From positions 9,092,470-9,156,469 of the forward strand of contig JAAOOA010000028.1 of NCBI GenBank assembly GCA_012861695.1: DNA of 64,000 nucleotides, in the 5' to 3' direction. This stretch comes from Trematomus loennbergii (lineage: Eukaryota > Chordata > Actinopteri > Perciformes > Nototheniidae). The notes under the pieces are model-generated. The model searched no databases, had not been told where the DNA came from, and saw nothing but the letters and a program-made list of their open reading frames with translations. The position numbers and the translations under genes were made by a program. Shown in pieces: positions 40,101 to 59,859 of the stretch; the first letter of the stretch is position 1, and the number at the start of each line of letters is the position of its first letter.

Positions 40101-42281
40101 CTTTTTGGTAACCAAGAGCTTGCCAAGTCGAATGTGCACTGGGAGAAGACTGCTGCGGAAGCATCACATCGTAGCATCAGCATCAGATATTTCTGTGAAA
40201 GTAACAGAAATGTTTGAAGGTGTTGTCACAAGCTCACAGGTTCCTGCTGTTTGTGTGCACCTGAGGGAAATGGCGCCTTCTCACCCCTTTTGTCTCCACC
40301 CTCCCCATTGTTGTTTTTAAACTTATTTCTCTGTTTAGTTGTTATCACTTTTATTGTGGTTAACATTCTAAGCATGGCTGTTTTGTTTGTGGGTTTTGAC
40401 AGAGGGGGTCGGTGTTGTAGTCGAAGTTAAAATTAGAGGAGTTGCTTCTCCGTGTCATCTTCTAGAAGCGGTGGGGAGTCTGTCAGTCACAGACATGGTG
40501 TGTTTTAATCATCTCTGTCCCACTTGGAGGAGTGCTGACGGTTAGAGTGAGGGTTCCCTCCCCTGGACAATAGCAGTATGCTAGAATCTCATACACTCTG
40601 ATGTCAGACGTAGCAACCGGTTAAGAAATATGAGACGTTTCTTCCTCAAGTTAATCCAACAAATTCAATGGGGGAATCAAGGGACGTCTGGTGAATTTGA
40701 AGACATATCACAACTGTGTTTGAAGGTTTTTTTGTGATCTTTCAAAAGATATGACAGCTGGAAGGAGATTGGCAACACAATAGCAGGAGTTTGTCACTAT
40801 AGTGAGAGAATGAAGCTGATAGAATAATCAAAACCCACGACATCTTAGAAGCTTAATGAGCGAGGGCTCCCCCAAGCGAGCAATAATAATAGCGTTTTGT
40901 AATTCTATAGCTCTTTGATAACACTCCAAGGAATTTTAAATAGACATTTCTTTGTAAAGCAAAGTAGGTTAGACTGTAAATTATATTTTCCATATTAAAG
41001 CAATGATGATAGGAAGTTTGTCTTTACAGTACATCGCTAAGACAGAAACTACACCTATTTAGATACAATTACAAAAAGATAAATTACACATTTATGCAAA
41101 TATGGTGAAACATAATTCTTAATCATAATATCATTTTTAATTGAAGCTGGAGTGAGCAGATTTACATTTTATGTTCACCAGAGTAATGTACGCCACTAAA
41201 TTGAGATTTAAACAGAAGTACTTGGGAAAATATTCCTATTAGCCCCAAAGCAATTAGTCCGGCTGCCTGCCTTTGTCCACCTACCCATTGTGTTCTTTGT
41301 GGAAACCATTCTCTTATACCTCCACTTACTCCATCCTTTGAGACACCATTGGAAATCCAGGGCTCCAAGTTGAACCCACAGTTGGTTTAAGTGTAATGAA
41401 ATGTGTGTCATGTCTCTGGCTCTCTCCCTCTGGCTCCCCATCACCCCTGGCCCCCTGAAAGCACTGCCTTTGACAGGAAGGCCTCAGTGGCTTCTTCTGC
41501 AGTGATCTTTAGCCCCTTCAGGTCCCATTGACTATTTCAGGACGTCCCTGCGATTTGAGGTGGACTCAACCATTCACGCATGCTTCAGAGCATTGACTGT
41601 GGAAGGAAAATAGACAGATGGAGTGGACAGCTAAACCAGCCCTCTGGGAAATCCTACCACGATGCCTAGCCACAAATTAAAATTGAAATATATTGACAAA
41701 TAGCCTCTACACTGATTGTCGTTATTAGTTTTCCAATATTCTTATTGAAACACAACATTGGCAGTGCTTATAAACCACACTGTAGACTTTAATATATGCT
41801 TTTTTCACTCAGCGGCGCACAGATTGTCTGATATGCGTGTCCTGTCTTATATTGTGCTCATAATAGAAACTATGGCAACAGAAGTCAGGTGTGGTTTCTG
41901 CAAAAGGACCCAAGCTGAGCCATTCCAGATGATGCACATTTAAATGTGAACATATATTGACTCAGTTCCTAGTATCTGTTTATTTATCATATATTCAATC
42001 TTTATGCAGATGAGAGCGAACAGATCATGCATGGAGCACTTACCTTGCATCTGTGTGTGTGTGTGTGTGTTTATGAGGCTGTGTATGCGGTTTACCTGAA
42101 GCTTTTGTGTATGTGTGACTGTGTGTACGTGTGTTTGTTCCCATGTCTACATCTGTGCGTGGACGTGTGTCTGTGCATGGATATTGCAGCTTGGAGAGAG
42201 TGTGCATGTCCACTATATTAGACAGAGCGGTGAGGGGTGCCTCAGCATGTGTGTACTGCTGTCTGTTCAGAGCTCTTGGCG

Positions 42282-42295
42282 CCAGCAGGGAGCGC
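42282..42295 (+). promoter_or_regulatory. CTCF-like site
   Basis: CCAGCAGGGAGCGC matches CCASYAGRKGGCRS at 13 of 14 positions, including the strongly conserved CCAGCAG half. It lies about 400 bases before the hAT-like repeat. Confidence 0.36.
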
Positions 42296-42696
42296 CATTC
42301 CAATTTACCCATCAGCCAAGGAGGTAGGGGGTAAAAGCGCGGGGCATCGCTGTCGGAGATTTCACATTCGAGGGACAAGATTACCAGTCAGGGGACCCCT
42401 GTGTGGAGGTGATGAGGGAGGGAGACTGCCGGGGCACAGTGTGGGGTAGTTGGGACTGTTGGGGGACGGGGGTGGTGAGAGGGGGAGGGCCGCACGACTC
42501 AACTCCGCCCTAGAATCCGTGGGCTCTCTGTTTTCCGGGGCGTAGCTGCCAAGATGCACATCTGTTTGACACCAGGCGCTGTGGTATGGCAGTCAGGGGC
42601 TGTCTGTCCTGATTCATATCTCTTCACTCTCTAGTTTATTCTAAGGATCTGGACAACTTTCTTTAGTCATCTTGGCAACAATGTGTCTTGTGTAGG

Positions 42697-43206
42697 CAGT
42701 GGTGTAAAGTAACTAAGTACATTTACTCGTGTTACTTTACTCAATTATCTCAATATTCTGCTTCTTTGTACGTATCCCTCACTATAATTCATAGGTTAAT
42801 AGTGTACTTTTACTCCACTACATTTATTTAGTACCTTTAGTTACTTAGAATTGGATTAATGATGATGATAATAATGATGAATGTAATCAACACTTAAATA
42901 CGATTTTAGTTACACCTGGAGTCAAATTCCCAAGCTACCCTGCAGTTTACAATGTAAATACAATTAACTGCACCTTTACCAGCTTTGATAACACTTTAAT
43001 GCATCAATAATTATAATCAAAACATATATATATAATTCTGAAATGGGCCAATTTGCATAATGAGTACTTACTTACATTATTATGCTAATAGTTTTTCTTT
43101 TACTTGAGTACTATTTTTGCTTCTGGGACTTTTACTTGTAACAGTATTTACACTTTGGTATATCTACTTTCACTTAAGTACAAGATCGGAGTAATTCTTC
43201 CCTATG
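42697..43206. mobile_element. Non-autonomous hAT-type DNA transposon relic
   Basis: The 510-base element starts CAGTGGTGTAAAGTAACTAA and is flanked by the perfect 8-base direct repeat TGTGTAGG (42689-42696 and 43207-43214), the target-site length of the hAT superfamily. Its interior is full of AAGTAC/ACTTTTACTTGAGTA words on both strands, a family I recall as abundant in percomorph fish introns. The right end (TAATTCTTCCCTATG) is an eroded inverted copy of the left end. It has no coding capacity, so it would have been moved by a transposase encoded elsewhere. The exact family name is not claimed. Confidence 0.78.
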
Positions 43207-43989
43207 TGTGTAGGTTTCAGAAACAATAAAACCTAAATACAAAAGATACTAACTTTCCTAACAGCATATGATGCATCCTTATGTCTGTTTGTGTTCCAAT
43301 ATACATAAGCACATGTACAGGAAAGATTTCAAACACTAGAAATTAATCATGGCATTGTAAAATCTTGAATATTACCTCAGTCTGCTGTCGGCCGGGCTCA
43401 CTCAGCCTGTGTTTGAGTGCCGGCCAGTCAGCCATGGCTGCTCCAGAGGCCCTGAAGCCTGTTGGGGAGACGGGACATTCCAAACAGCATAACTCATTCT
43501 TTACACCCTCAGCACTGCCATTAGTTAATTATATGCAGGTGTTTTCCTTTCTCAGGTTTTTTTTGCTTTAGATCTAATAAAAATGTAACCATAAGTACAT
43601 AAAGCCAAATACAAGGAGAAAAGGACGGGGAAAACAGTGTGGAGGAAGTGGCTGAATGTGCTGTGTGAAGCAAATTATTGCCCCCATGTAGATTCATCAG
43701 TTCTCCTGCTGGATTAAGGAAGGGCCTTTCTAATGAAGTTCGCCCCGTCAAAATGAAGGGACTAATTCTGATTTAGCTGAGGTAATGAACTTCCCCTCTC
43801 CTAGTGAGAGCAGCACCATGGGGTGAGGAGAGAGGGGTGGTTGTGTAAGGAGAGGGGGGAGGGCAGGGGCAAAGGAGACTGGCAGCAATACAGAGAGGGA
43901 GCGAGGCAAGACGAAGGCGAGACAGGAGAGAGACATGGAGTGAGGACAGAGCAATAGAACGGAGGGAGAAAGCTAGGTGGAGAATAGGA

Positions 43990-44130
43990 AAAAAATTATG
44001 CAAAACGCCTGTCTCGTATTTGCTGAGATGTATTAAATTTCCAGCGCGGGTGCCTGTGTTATATAAAATTATGCTAATGTCTCGTGGCCCGCTGCGAATG
44101 GCGGCTTGCTGGTCCTGAGCATGCGTGGCT
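43990..44130. promoter_or_regulatory. Candidate conserved noncoding element
   Basis: The sequence mixes ATTATGCAAAAC, AAAATTATGCTAAT (octamer-like) and GC-rich stretches with CpG, without simple repeats. It lies between purine-rich DNA and a G-rich tract. Function is inferred. Confidence 0.28.
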
Positions 44131-44308
44131 GGCCGCTACACGGAGCGCGCTCAGTGGGACTCAGCTTTTCTATTAAGGAAAACCTCTAGACACCTGATGA
44201 TGAATTCTCTCTCACCAAATGTTCCCCTTTTTTTGTGTCGAAAATATGAGCGCTTTTCTAAATGACTTTGGAGAGCCCGGCGTGGCACTCGGCGGCCTGC
44301 GTCGAGCA

Positions 44309-44337
44309 GGGGGGAAGGGGTAAAGGGGGGGGGGGGG
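44309..44337 (+). repeat. G-rich tract (G6, G4, G13) with quadruplex potential
   Basis: Runs of 6, 4 and 13 G are separated by AA and TAAA. The 13-base run can supply more than one quadruplex strand. The run length may be variable or mis-assembled. Confidence 0.8.
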
Positions 44338-47300
44338 TCCCTCTGCAGCAGGCTAAGGGAGTCAATTAAGGCGAGCACTGATAATTATAAGCCGGCAGAA
44401 CGCAGGGGCTGGCTAATTGTACAGTGTTCCATGCCGTGAGCCCAGCCAAGGGGCCTCTCCGCTACGCTCTCTTCCCTGCTCCTTTGTGTGGACCACAGAC
44501 CCCATAGAGCCACATACCTCAGCCTGACAATGCCACAGTGAGGCTAGCAAAAAAAGCCGGGCATGTGCCAGTAATTAACTTTTTACATTCAGGCCACTTA
44601 CTCTTTTGAGAACTGAAAGAGATTCTGGTTTGATTTAAACCTTGTTTCTTCTGTTGACTTGGCTTTACACAAAGTTTTTCTTTCCCAGTTTTTGTTTTTT
44701 TTGTATTTTTTCACTTTTCACAGCAACTTTCATTAAGCACAAATCACTTCGAAAGTCAGGGCGTAACCACTTGACCTTTATTTCCTTCTAACACAAAAAC
44801 AGTTTAGAATAGGCATGTATTAAGTAAATTAGAGCATTTCAGCGCAGAGTGGTGTTTGTGTGGCTGCAGGGGGTCCGGCGCTCCTTTGCAATCCATCTCA
44901 GCAGCCTGCACTGTTTGTCCCCAACGGACCTCCATACCTGCCTGCAGCTGCAGCGCCTACACATCATTCGTTAACAAGTATTCGGCTCTTGCCTTTGTTG
45001 TTGTGGATTTCTCTCTTCTCTTTTTTTTCTATTCTTCTACCTCTTTGACCTACACACTGTTCATTTGACCGAGTTTTAGCCATTGTTGGTTGCAGCTGTA
45101 AGAATAGCTGCTAATGTGGTCCAGACGAAGCACAAAATGGCAGAGTATCATTCAAAGTGTAAAATAGTGCTGCTGAAACAACAGCTTCAACTGGTTTTAC
45201 CTTCAATTCCTGTTGGCCGGCTGCAGACTCAAACATTACCTTCAGTTATAGTTATGCACAAAAACCACAGCCTGTTAACCCACCCACCCCCAAAAAATAA
45301 GATTCATACAGTATACATCTTGACATATTTTGTGTAAGACTAACTTTTAGTTTTTTAGTTCTTACTGTTTTACTTAAGGATTTAAATGTGTGCCTGTGAT
45401 ACTTGTGCTATAATTAATTAAATATGCCTGTAGAGTGAGAAATGTAATCTATAAATCATATTGAATGAGACGTAACAGATGAAATCTAATTTCCTCTTTG
45501 ATTTTATGCCACATTTTTCATAAAAGCTTGAAAACACAATGGATAGAGAAACACAAAGCCCTTCACGTTCTTCATAAATGTTCAGGCTTCTACTCTAGTC
45601 TCAGGTATAATAATAATTATATTAAATAATATGCTAAACCATTTTGTCTCTAAAATGAATGCAGAAAAAATTACTTTTGGCTTTAGATTCTTTATTTATT
45701 CTTTTAGTATCGCTAAACAGATGTGCAGGGGCTCTTGGCAAATAACTCAAGTGGAAATGTCTTCTCAGTACGTTTATGTAAGGGAGAAGTAGAAGGGTCC
45801 TTATGTTTTTGTCCCTCATGTTTTGTGAACTTCCAAAGGTGTTCTAGTCTGCTAAACCTTTTGTAACATCCATTCAAGCGTTACGCATGTTTATCTCGAC
45901 ACAAAAACCTGTCAGTTTGGTGTTCCTACCTCTGGCCTGGTAGCCAGGGGAGCTGTGAGGCGGTTAATGTAGGCGCAGAGTGGCTGATCCTAGCAGGAGC
46001 CTAGCCCTGCTCTGATTAGCACCTCCAACGAGCTGCCATGCATCAGAGCTGACATTCTCCCAGAGACATGTTCCCCCAGAATCCTTTGCTCTTGCTGTGC
46101 GAGGGCGTCACCACCACTGACATGTCACAGCCAACACCTCACCCCTCCTTCTCCCTCTGGAAGGTTGGAAAACAGCATTAGGCATGCACCGAACTTGGAC
46201 CCTAACACGAGGGCTTCGCTTAGCTCATCTCCCCCTTTTCGCTTTTCACTTGCAGAACCAGACTTTGTCTTTTACGTGCCCACTTCCCTACAGGCAACTG
46301 GAGTACAGCCTCTCCTTTCATGCTGCGGTAGTTTTCCAATCTCTCTGATTTTATAGCACTCACACTTCCATCACTATCCGTGTAATACATGAACTCTTTG
46401 ATAGAATGAGGTGAATTTTCCAAGGTGCTATGATTAATTCTTGTACTTTAATTTTGACATTTTGCACTTGATTCACTGTCCTTCTCAAACTGAGGAGGCA
46501 GGAAATAGATATTAGTAATGTTCCCCCCAGGCGCCAGTTCTCCAATCAGCTCTGGTCCAGGGGGAGTCCATCCCTTTGCGCTCCCACCTACCACCTTCCC
46601 ACCCCCGTCTGCAGCATTCTCCAGGCCTTAATGGGCCTTGTAGTACTTCAGAAATGAGTTTGTTCCTTATGAGCAGTGCTTCCACCTCAAGAGAGCACAC
46701 CACACGGAGGTGGAGTCAATTTATATTCACCCATAATTCCCTGGGCCTTAATCACTCTGATTTTCCCCCCATTATCTGTTAATGGATAGTTCCCGCGGAG
46801 AGAAGAGAGAAGTAAACCCACCTACTGTTTACAGGCCTGAAGCTGTCTACTCTGCTGCCATCCACAATCCCGTAGTGGGTTGTGTATACAGCAGTGGGTC
46901 TGCTGAAAACCAAATCTTCCTGCTTTATTAACACACAACTCCAACATCAGGCTGAATATTGTGAAACAGATGGTAGAACGGAAAGCTAACTCTTGCTGAA
47001 GGTGATGTTCCTCATAAACAAATCATTCCATGCAGGTAATTCTGGCTTTATGGCAAGGTTTGGCAGTTAAGGAACTTTGAATTGCATTGACCTAACTTTG
47101 ATTACTACGGTTGTTCGGTTTCCTGCTTTTCCAAAACAACCCATTCCTGCCTACTAAATATTCTCAATTTGTTCTCCCTCTTGTTTACTCATTACTTTCA
47201 GCAAGGAAGTGCCTTGATTGATGTCCTTAATATCATTTGTTAGAGTGTGCTGCTTTGGCGACACCAGCAGCATGGGTCCCTCTAAGAGTGAGCTTCAGAG

Positions 47301-48094
47301 AACCATTCACTATGCCCCAGAGAGGAGTGTAAATCTAAGTATCAGATTTTTCTCTTCTAAAGCCAAATGCTAAAAGTGGTCCTGAATTCCCCTCCAATTC
47401 AAACTGCTCCTCGGCAGAATTGTTTAAATAGGGTAAGGGGCAGTGGTGGGTGGGTGGTGGTGTTGAAAAGGAATAAGCTAAGGGAGAGTTTTTAATTAAG
47501 CAATGCCCTGTGTTATACTTAACTACACACTATTATCAGAAAGTTAGACTGTCTTTAGTTACTTAAGTTTCAGTGTTTTACTCACTGTCAGCTCTGCATT
47601 TACACTGTTGGCAAACCAAGACGTCTATCAAATTCACAGACATCTTTACCACGGCTTTAAACGTACAGAATTCAATATGCTGCAGCCGTGTTGTTACATA
47701 AAGGTTTCACTAAACTATGCATGCAAGACCCGCAAGCCACAGTGTCCTAAACAACCTTCAACAGCACATGAACTTCAGCCCGGATAAAAACGTAAACAGT
47801 GCGGATAAATAAAGACCATTCTTTTTGAGAGTAGTTTTTTCCTTTCTCCCTCTCCCTCTCCTGTCCTCCACATGGGAGAAATATTAGGCGTTTGTGTTTT
47901 AAGGAGCTGCGAAATACATAAACCATGAGCCACAGGAACGCGAGGCCCTGTGGATATGCAGATGGGCTTACTTTGCTGGTGTCAGGGATGCTTAGAGGGA
48001 GCAGGCACAGGAGCAGTTCTCATCTAAAGGATTTTCTTAGGAGTGCAGAGGGACAGGGTGGTGGCAGCGGAGAACACTCGGGAGACTCGGAAAT

Positions 48095-48145
48095 AGAGAG
48101 ACAGAGGAGGGAGAGAGACAGAGAAGAGCATAGAGAGAGAGAGAG
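48095..48145. repeat. GA-rich low-complexity tract
   Basis: Imperfect GA/GGA repeats end in a pure GA run at 48132-48145. Confidence 0.85.
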
Positions 48146-51098
48146 CTGACAGTCCCCTGTGGCTCTGTAACTATATCCAGAGCCTACTCAGTGCGTGGGG
48201 AGGGGTGGGGGCCCATGCAGGGCCGTGCTGATTGGGCAGCCCTGGAGAAGGGCTGGGGGAGCGACAGGAAGTGACCTCAGCCCAATGAGGCAGCCATAGG
48301 GGCGATCGAGCTGACTTCCTCCCCTGGCTCTCACTAAGAAACAGGCTGCCAGTTTGATTCAACCCCTGTTACTCTGCCGAATACAAAGCCAGGCCTACAC
48401 AGGCTGCATTACAGAGGCTAACAGAGCTCAATCTACTCATAACAGACACACAGTCACACTCTATCGCTCGCTCAGCCTCTTTTCTCCTCTCATATGTCTA
48501 GATTTGTCCATACATCACATAGCACTCTTTCAGAGTCCCAATACAAGATTAAAAACATGAATTAATCCTCCTAACAAGTTGTGTGTATGTAGCCAAATAC
48601 TGTAGCTCATTGCTCTGTGCTACCTCAGTAGTCCATAAGTTATTAGAACGCAATCACTTGGCCACACCTGTGCACTGGTTGAGATGTTCCTACGTTACAA
48701 TGAACATGAGCACTGTAGTTTAATTTGAGCCAATCCCAGATACACACCACCTACTTGCACAACAAATGTGTTTCAGTACACGAAAGGCCCAGCCCAGCAA
48801 ATGCTTCATTCTGTCCTGTTTTAGTAATGTTTGGTAAAAAATAAAATGCCCGATTGTTTTAGGAAATTACAAAGCCTTTTCAAATTTTGCAATTGCTGTT
48901 AAAAGTGTACTTCTGCAGGAGGAATAATACATTTGGGAACAAGAGCCATATACAGGGTAGGAAGTAGAGACAGATAAACACATTTTAATCCATCTTTGTC
49001 CGTAATGATGACAATAAAGAAAACAAAGGATTACACCAGCCTTATTTTTCAAATTTGATTGTATAAATATATCTTTGCCATTTTCCCTTGGTGCACCTGC
49101 TCACAGACTAAACACACACAGTACGCACACAAGGTCAGTCAGGCAGGTGCAGAGTTATCTGCATAATGAAGCAGGCCAGGTCTCCAAAGGGACAGTGTTG
49201 TGCTCTTGGGTCAAATGAGGGCTGCACATATGGCAGAAGAAAACAGATCTATGAACCCTGCAGAAAGCTTGACCTTAGTGTACACCCTCACACAGATAGC
49301 AGGCTGAATGGTGATCAAAGAGGGCAGTGATCTTCCTGCATGTCTGCGTGGATGCACTCGTGCCACCCTCCTCCCCCTCTTTGCTGATGCCTGCTGCTAC
49401 ACTCAGACGCACATGTAGGCTACAGAATATCTCATCTGTCAAATGCATGATTGCAGAACACATCATCAAACTCAGTCCCTTTCAAAGCGCTTTGATCGGC
49501 CTTTAGCTTTTACTAGCAGTCATTGGGGAACAGAGTCTGTCAGCTTGTGTCTGATGCACAACTTACTTATTTTTATGCTGTATACACCACATTATGCAAT
49601 ATGCATTGCCATAATGTTTATGGTATTGAGAAAAGATTTTAAAAGGACATGTGGTAATATGTTACAGGAGAAAACTCAATTTGCCTACACTGTTTATTTG
49701 GCAATGAAGGAGATTCTTCCATTTCCCTCCCTTCCTAAGAACATCAGGGTCATTGGGTTGCAGTTGTCACTATGAGTCAGAATAACGTTTTTTTAATAAA
49801 CCCTTTATAACGTGAGCTTTTGCTAAAAACTGGAAAATTAGACCAAAAAAAACAAAGCAAACATGAGTTACAAAGCAGTTTCCCTACATATAAAATGACT
49901 TGAAACACAAGGTTAGTTTTATGTGAACTTTTAGTGGTTAATAAACAAATACCTCTGTACAATGTAACTACGCACAAAGTAAGAAGTGCCTATTTATATT
50001 CACTGCGTTTCAGTTACACGCATACATATTTTGCCAGATTTGCTAAAGCGCCTTGATTAACCCTCCACCTGGCATAGCTCGATCCGGGCACAGCTGCTGA
50101 GCGGTATTTTGTGTTTGTGCTTCTGGTACCCAGGGCCTATGTAGTGGGCGCTGGCCTGTATAGAGACCTGGGGATAAACCTAGATCAGTCCCTAGTGTAC
50201 TGTATGTACCCCAGCCCCCTGCAGAAGCTGGCCTAATCTCAGGGTTGGCAGGGGTTTGATAGAGCACCAGTCTGGCCCCATGGCAGAGTGTATAGGCCTT
50301 TTATTGACGCACAGGAGATGGGCAGTTTTCTGGAAGCCTGAGTCAGCAGATTGCTGTGCTGCAAATGACTGTGCAGGTTGACAGTCTGAACGACATTTAT
50401 TTAAGCTATCAGTGTCCTGGGCTGAGGAAGTGTAATGTTTAGATAGACGTGTAGGGAATTCTAAGCCTAGCAGATAAACTGAGAATCTGTCCTGCTCTTT
50501 AAATACCAGCGAATCACTGTATTAGAAATGTGGACATGTCGGCATGTTATAAAGGAGAGTTGTTTTGGTGTATGTACACTGTACAATGTACACTGGAGAA
50601 GTGCTAAGATAATTTTGTGACATAAACTGAAGGTTTCGGAAACTATTCTTTAATATTCCTTTGTCCTTGCAGTTTAAGTAATAACACTCTTTTTCTATTA
50701 TTACTTTTTAAATCACCTTTCAAAGCACACCTGGCTGTTTCCTTCATTAAGACTCCCTTCAAATTCTGTTTTAAATTGCAGATTCTAAAAATAATGATTG
50801 TACATGCAAGTTAATCAAAAGATGACGCTCACCATGTTCAAAGTGCAAGGCCTCGTCTGAGCCGTTAGAACCCCGGCTGGTCAGCTAAATTATGCCTGAT
50901 GGGAACAGATCACACTTTATATTACTTCCTGTCTCATGAAAATCACAGACAGGGGTCTTTGCCAAAAATGTGTTGAATAAAACTGTGTGAAAAGAAAACA
51001 CACAAAAAACAAGGCAGAGTGAGACTTCTGGCATTTACGCTCTGCTTATTTTGATTTCTTACAGTTTTCTATCTGTTTTTGTTGTTTCTTCTCTGCAG

Positions 51099-51230
51099 AG
51101 GAAGGATTGAACCATGAATGCAAGCTCTGTAGTCAGTCATTCGACTCACCGGCGAAGCTTCAATGCCACCTGATTGAGCACAGCTTCGAGGGCATGGGAG
51201 GAACCTTCAAGTGTCCGGTCTGCTTTACAG
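51099..51230 (+). CDS. znf521: znf521 exon encoding one full finger and the start of the next (132 bp)
   Basis: The first two bases complete Glu begun by the final G of the previous exon; 43 codons follow, with one base left over (phase 1 to phase 1). It encodes [20 protein letters not shown] with a second histidine four residues later (finger), the invariant-looking linker SFEGMGGT, and the two cysteines of the next finger (FKCPVCF). Its histidines come from the next exon. The acceptor is TTCTTCTCTGCAG and the donor ACAG|GTATGT, both strong. These fingers belong to the C-terminal group linked in the family to EBF binding. Confidence 0.94.
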
Positions 51231-57375
<6,145 letters not shown>

Positions 57376-59859
57376 TGATATGATTTGCTTATTAGACCAG
57401 CAGAGCACTAAAATATCTGGAATTAGAGGATTAGTGGAATGTGCGTTTTTGAAGAGGTAATTACATACAGTGCAGAGGCAAAAACACAGTTGAGTCAATA
57501 TGCCTGCATCTGCCCTCCTAATCACAGAGGATGCCTCATGGCTAAATATGAGCTTTGTCCTCTGGGAGACCGTATCTGCCCTTCAACAAAGTTAGTAGTT
57601 GGACTTATGAACTCGCAACGTTAGCGAGATAATCCATTTTCAAGCAATCTTTTTCTCCAGTCCTTGGAGAACCTGAAAAAATGAAACAGACCTTATTATA
57701 TTATTTCACTGTGGTGGTGTTTTCAAGCAGCTTTGTTTTGTTTGGGGGATTCTCTTCCATACACATGGCGCACATCTCATATCCAGATTTCTTTTTTCTA
57801 TTTACCTTAAGAAACTGAATCATTAAAATATTAAGTCTTAAACCGTGGTGTTCAGTCCAATCACTGAAATTAATCCTAAATTACCTTAAAGCGCATAGAG
57901 AAACCGAAGGCTCCTCACCACATCCTCAAAGTACAACATTTCTGAAACTTGGATTAGCAGGACTATGTATAAGCAGGTAGCTAGAGGAAGTATCCAGGGC
58001 TTGGCCGGCTCATTGATCCGCAACGATTTTCATATTGAGATTCAGGTTGTAAACACAGAGGCGTCTGTATGCCAGGAGGAAGGTGAATATGATCATTATC
58101 TGCTAGTCATTTGAGCACAGCATCCATGAATAAAACAAGTCCTGATCCACCTATATGCAACTCCACCACAAAGAAGGTTATTTAACAAGACTCATCCTTC
58201 AACCAACTACCATCATGGAGTCTTTTCATTCATGACAAGGCCTCATAGTTATCGCATGCTCCTCTCTCATTGGTACCAGTGTTGTCTATAAAGAACGGGT
58301 TGTTGGAGGTGCCTGCAAACAATCTCAAATAACCTGGGGATATTTTCCTACTTTTTTTTTGTTTGACATTTTTTGGAATGAAGCATTCTCCCCTCCCAGC
58401 GGTGTTGTTTCATGCATGATTATATTGTTTTACACTGAACAGAAAAGAGTAAAACATGAAAGACCTATGGCTTGTTGTGAAACAGGGGGTTATGAAAGGA
58501 GAGCAGGAATGAGCTTGGGGGATAAAAACAATCATTACACTCAACCTGTGCCATCCTCTAAAGGCAGTCCCATGTGAGTGCATGCTCACACTCACTCTTA
58601 CACATGTGTAGCTTATATAAACCCGTGCATACATTTTCTTTTTTTTCTTCCTTATATTCACAAGAAATACATGTCAACGTTTATTTAGACTGTGAAACTC
58701 AAAGATTTATGATGTTCTTTTTTCTTCCTTTGTCTTGAGATGCAACGTCTCTACTTTGTAATGGTAGATTTGCCTTGTCTATGGTTAAATCCTTCAACAA
58801 AGAGTGAACGTTAGAGTCTTGTTTTTAGTTGTTGTTTGTTTGCAGTTGCCATTTTCTATGCAATCACACTTCAAAATGTCTCACTGACATGGGGCATTCG
58901 TTTGTCAGTCTGTGTGAAGTGGAGCTGTCTTCCAGCAGCGAGAGAAGTGGAGGCTCTCTCTTTGCCAGGTCTGGAGTTTGGAGTTTCTCCCTGACTCTCT
59001 GGCCCACTCGCAGGCTGCCTGGGCTCCTCATCTCTCACAGTAGTCGGAGGGGTCAAAGGGCCAGTGCAAGCTGGGAGAAGGAGCAGCAAGAGGGAGAGCT
59101 GCCTCGGCAGGTAAAGGGAAGCAGGAACGATATTTTATTAATTTGCTGCTGAGATCCTGAAACAGACCAAAGGCTGTGACAGGTATCCAGTGCACCGCAC
59201 CACATCCTCCCCCACCGCCTCCCCCCGTGAACTCTACCCTGCAAGGGGCTAGCCAATTTTCGCCAGACTGTCGAGATGGATGATGGGAGAGCATCCGTCT
59301 AATCAGCCCTCCTAGGACCCCCCGCCCAGCCGCCCCCCTTAGACTGGTCAGATTGACTGACTCCTGGGCCTGTGTGCCCCAGAATCCAGATTCCAAAGGA
59401 GAATAATCTCTCTTGCTCTCCCTTCTTTCTCTCCCTTTTTCCTCTTTCTTCACAACCAACAAAAAAAATAAGCATGAGATGCATAGACCACCATTCCCTC
59501 GAAACTCTCCAGAGGACTCCCTCCACCATCACACACTCACGCAGCCTCCACCTGCGCATCCCTCTCCTCACCCCATTAAAATATGGAGCAAAGACTAGAT
59601 ATTTCATGAGGTGCGTGGGGAGGGCAAGTAGGCTGGCTGTGCAGCTCTTTTTCTGACCCTCATCTACTGCCACCCCTTGAGCAACTGAGAGACATGGCTT
59701 CACATATCCTCTCTCCAAAATAATACCCACGTCCTGTTTTTAAAGCAGTGCCCTTATGAGAAAAAAAGTCCCTGGGTTCTAGCAAAGGCCACATTGCAAT
59801 GTGAACTTGATAATAAACTTCCTTTTCCCTCTGCGGTGGCGGCTTCAGATACAGTCGCT

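Larger units (their letters stand above)
33340..42696 (+). other. 28-kb intron, part 2 (noncoding)
   Basis: No coding exon was recognised. The stretch includes AT-rich patches at 35140-35300 and 40900-41130, a repeat-poor motif block at 36480-36680, G/C-richer sequence at 37880-38060 and 39180-39760, a GT-rich low-complexity stretch at 42050-42180, and two CTCF-like sites (37154, 42282). Open frames in the GC-richer parts have no recognisable domain or splice context. Confidence 0.7.
43207..51098 (+). other. 28-kb intron, part 3 (noncoding, ends at the splice acceptor)
   Basis: No coding exon was recognised. Content includes purine-rich sequence at 43790-43980, a candidate element at 43990-44130, a G-rich tract at 44309-44337, an AT-rich stretch at 45300-45700, a GA-rich tract at 48095-48145, and ordinary intronic DNA onward. 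It ends with TTTGTTGTTTCTTCTCTGCAG at 51098. Confidence 0.7.

Noticed and set aside
46736..46746. ATTCCCTGGGC as an EBF binding site
   Set aside because: Only one half of the ATTCCCNNGGGAAT palindrome is good; too weak to support despite the link between ZNF521 and EBF.
48560..48800. Possible dispersed repeat with words such as CTGTAGTTTAATTTGAGCC
   Set aside because: It looked repeat-like, but no terminal repeats, poly-A tail or second copy in the window could be found.
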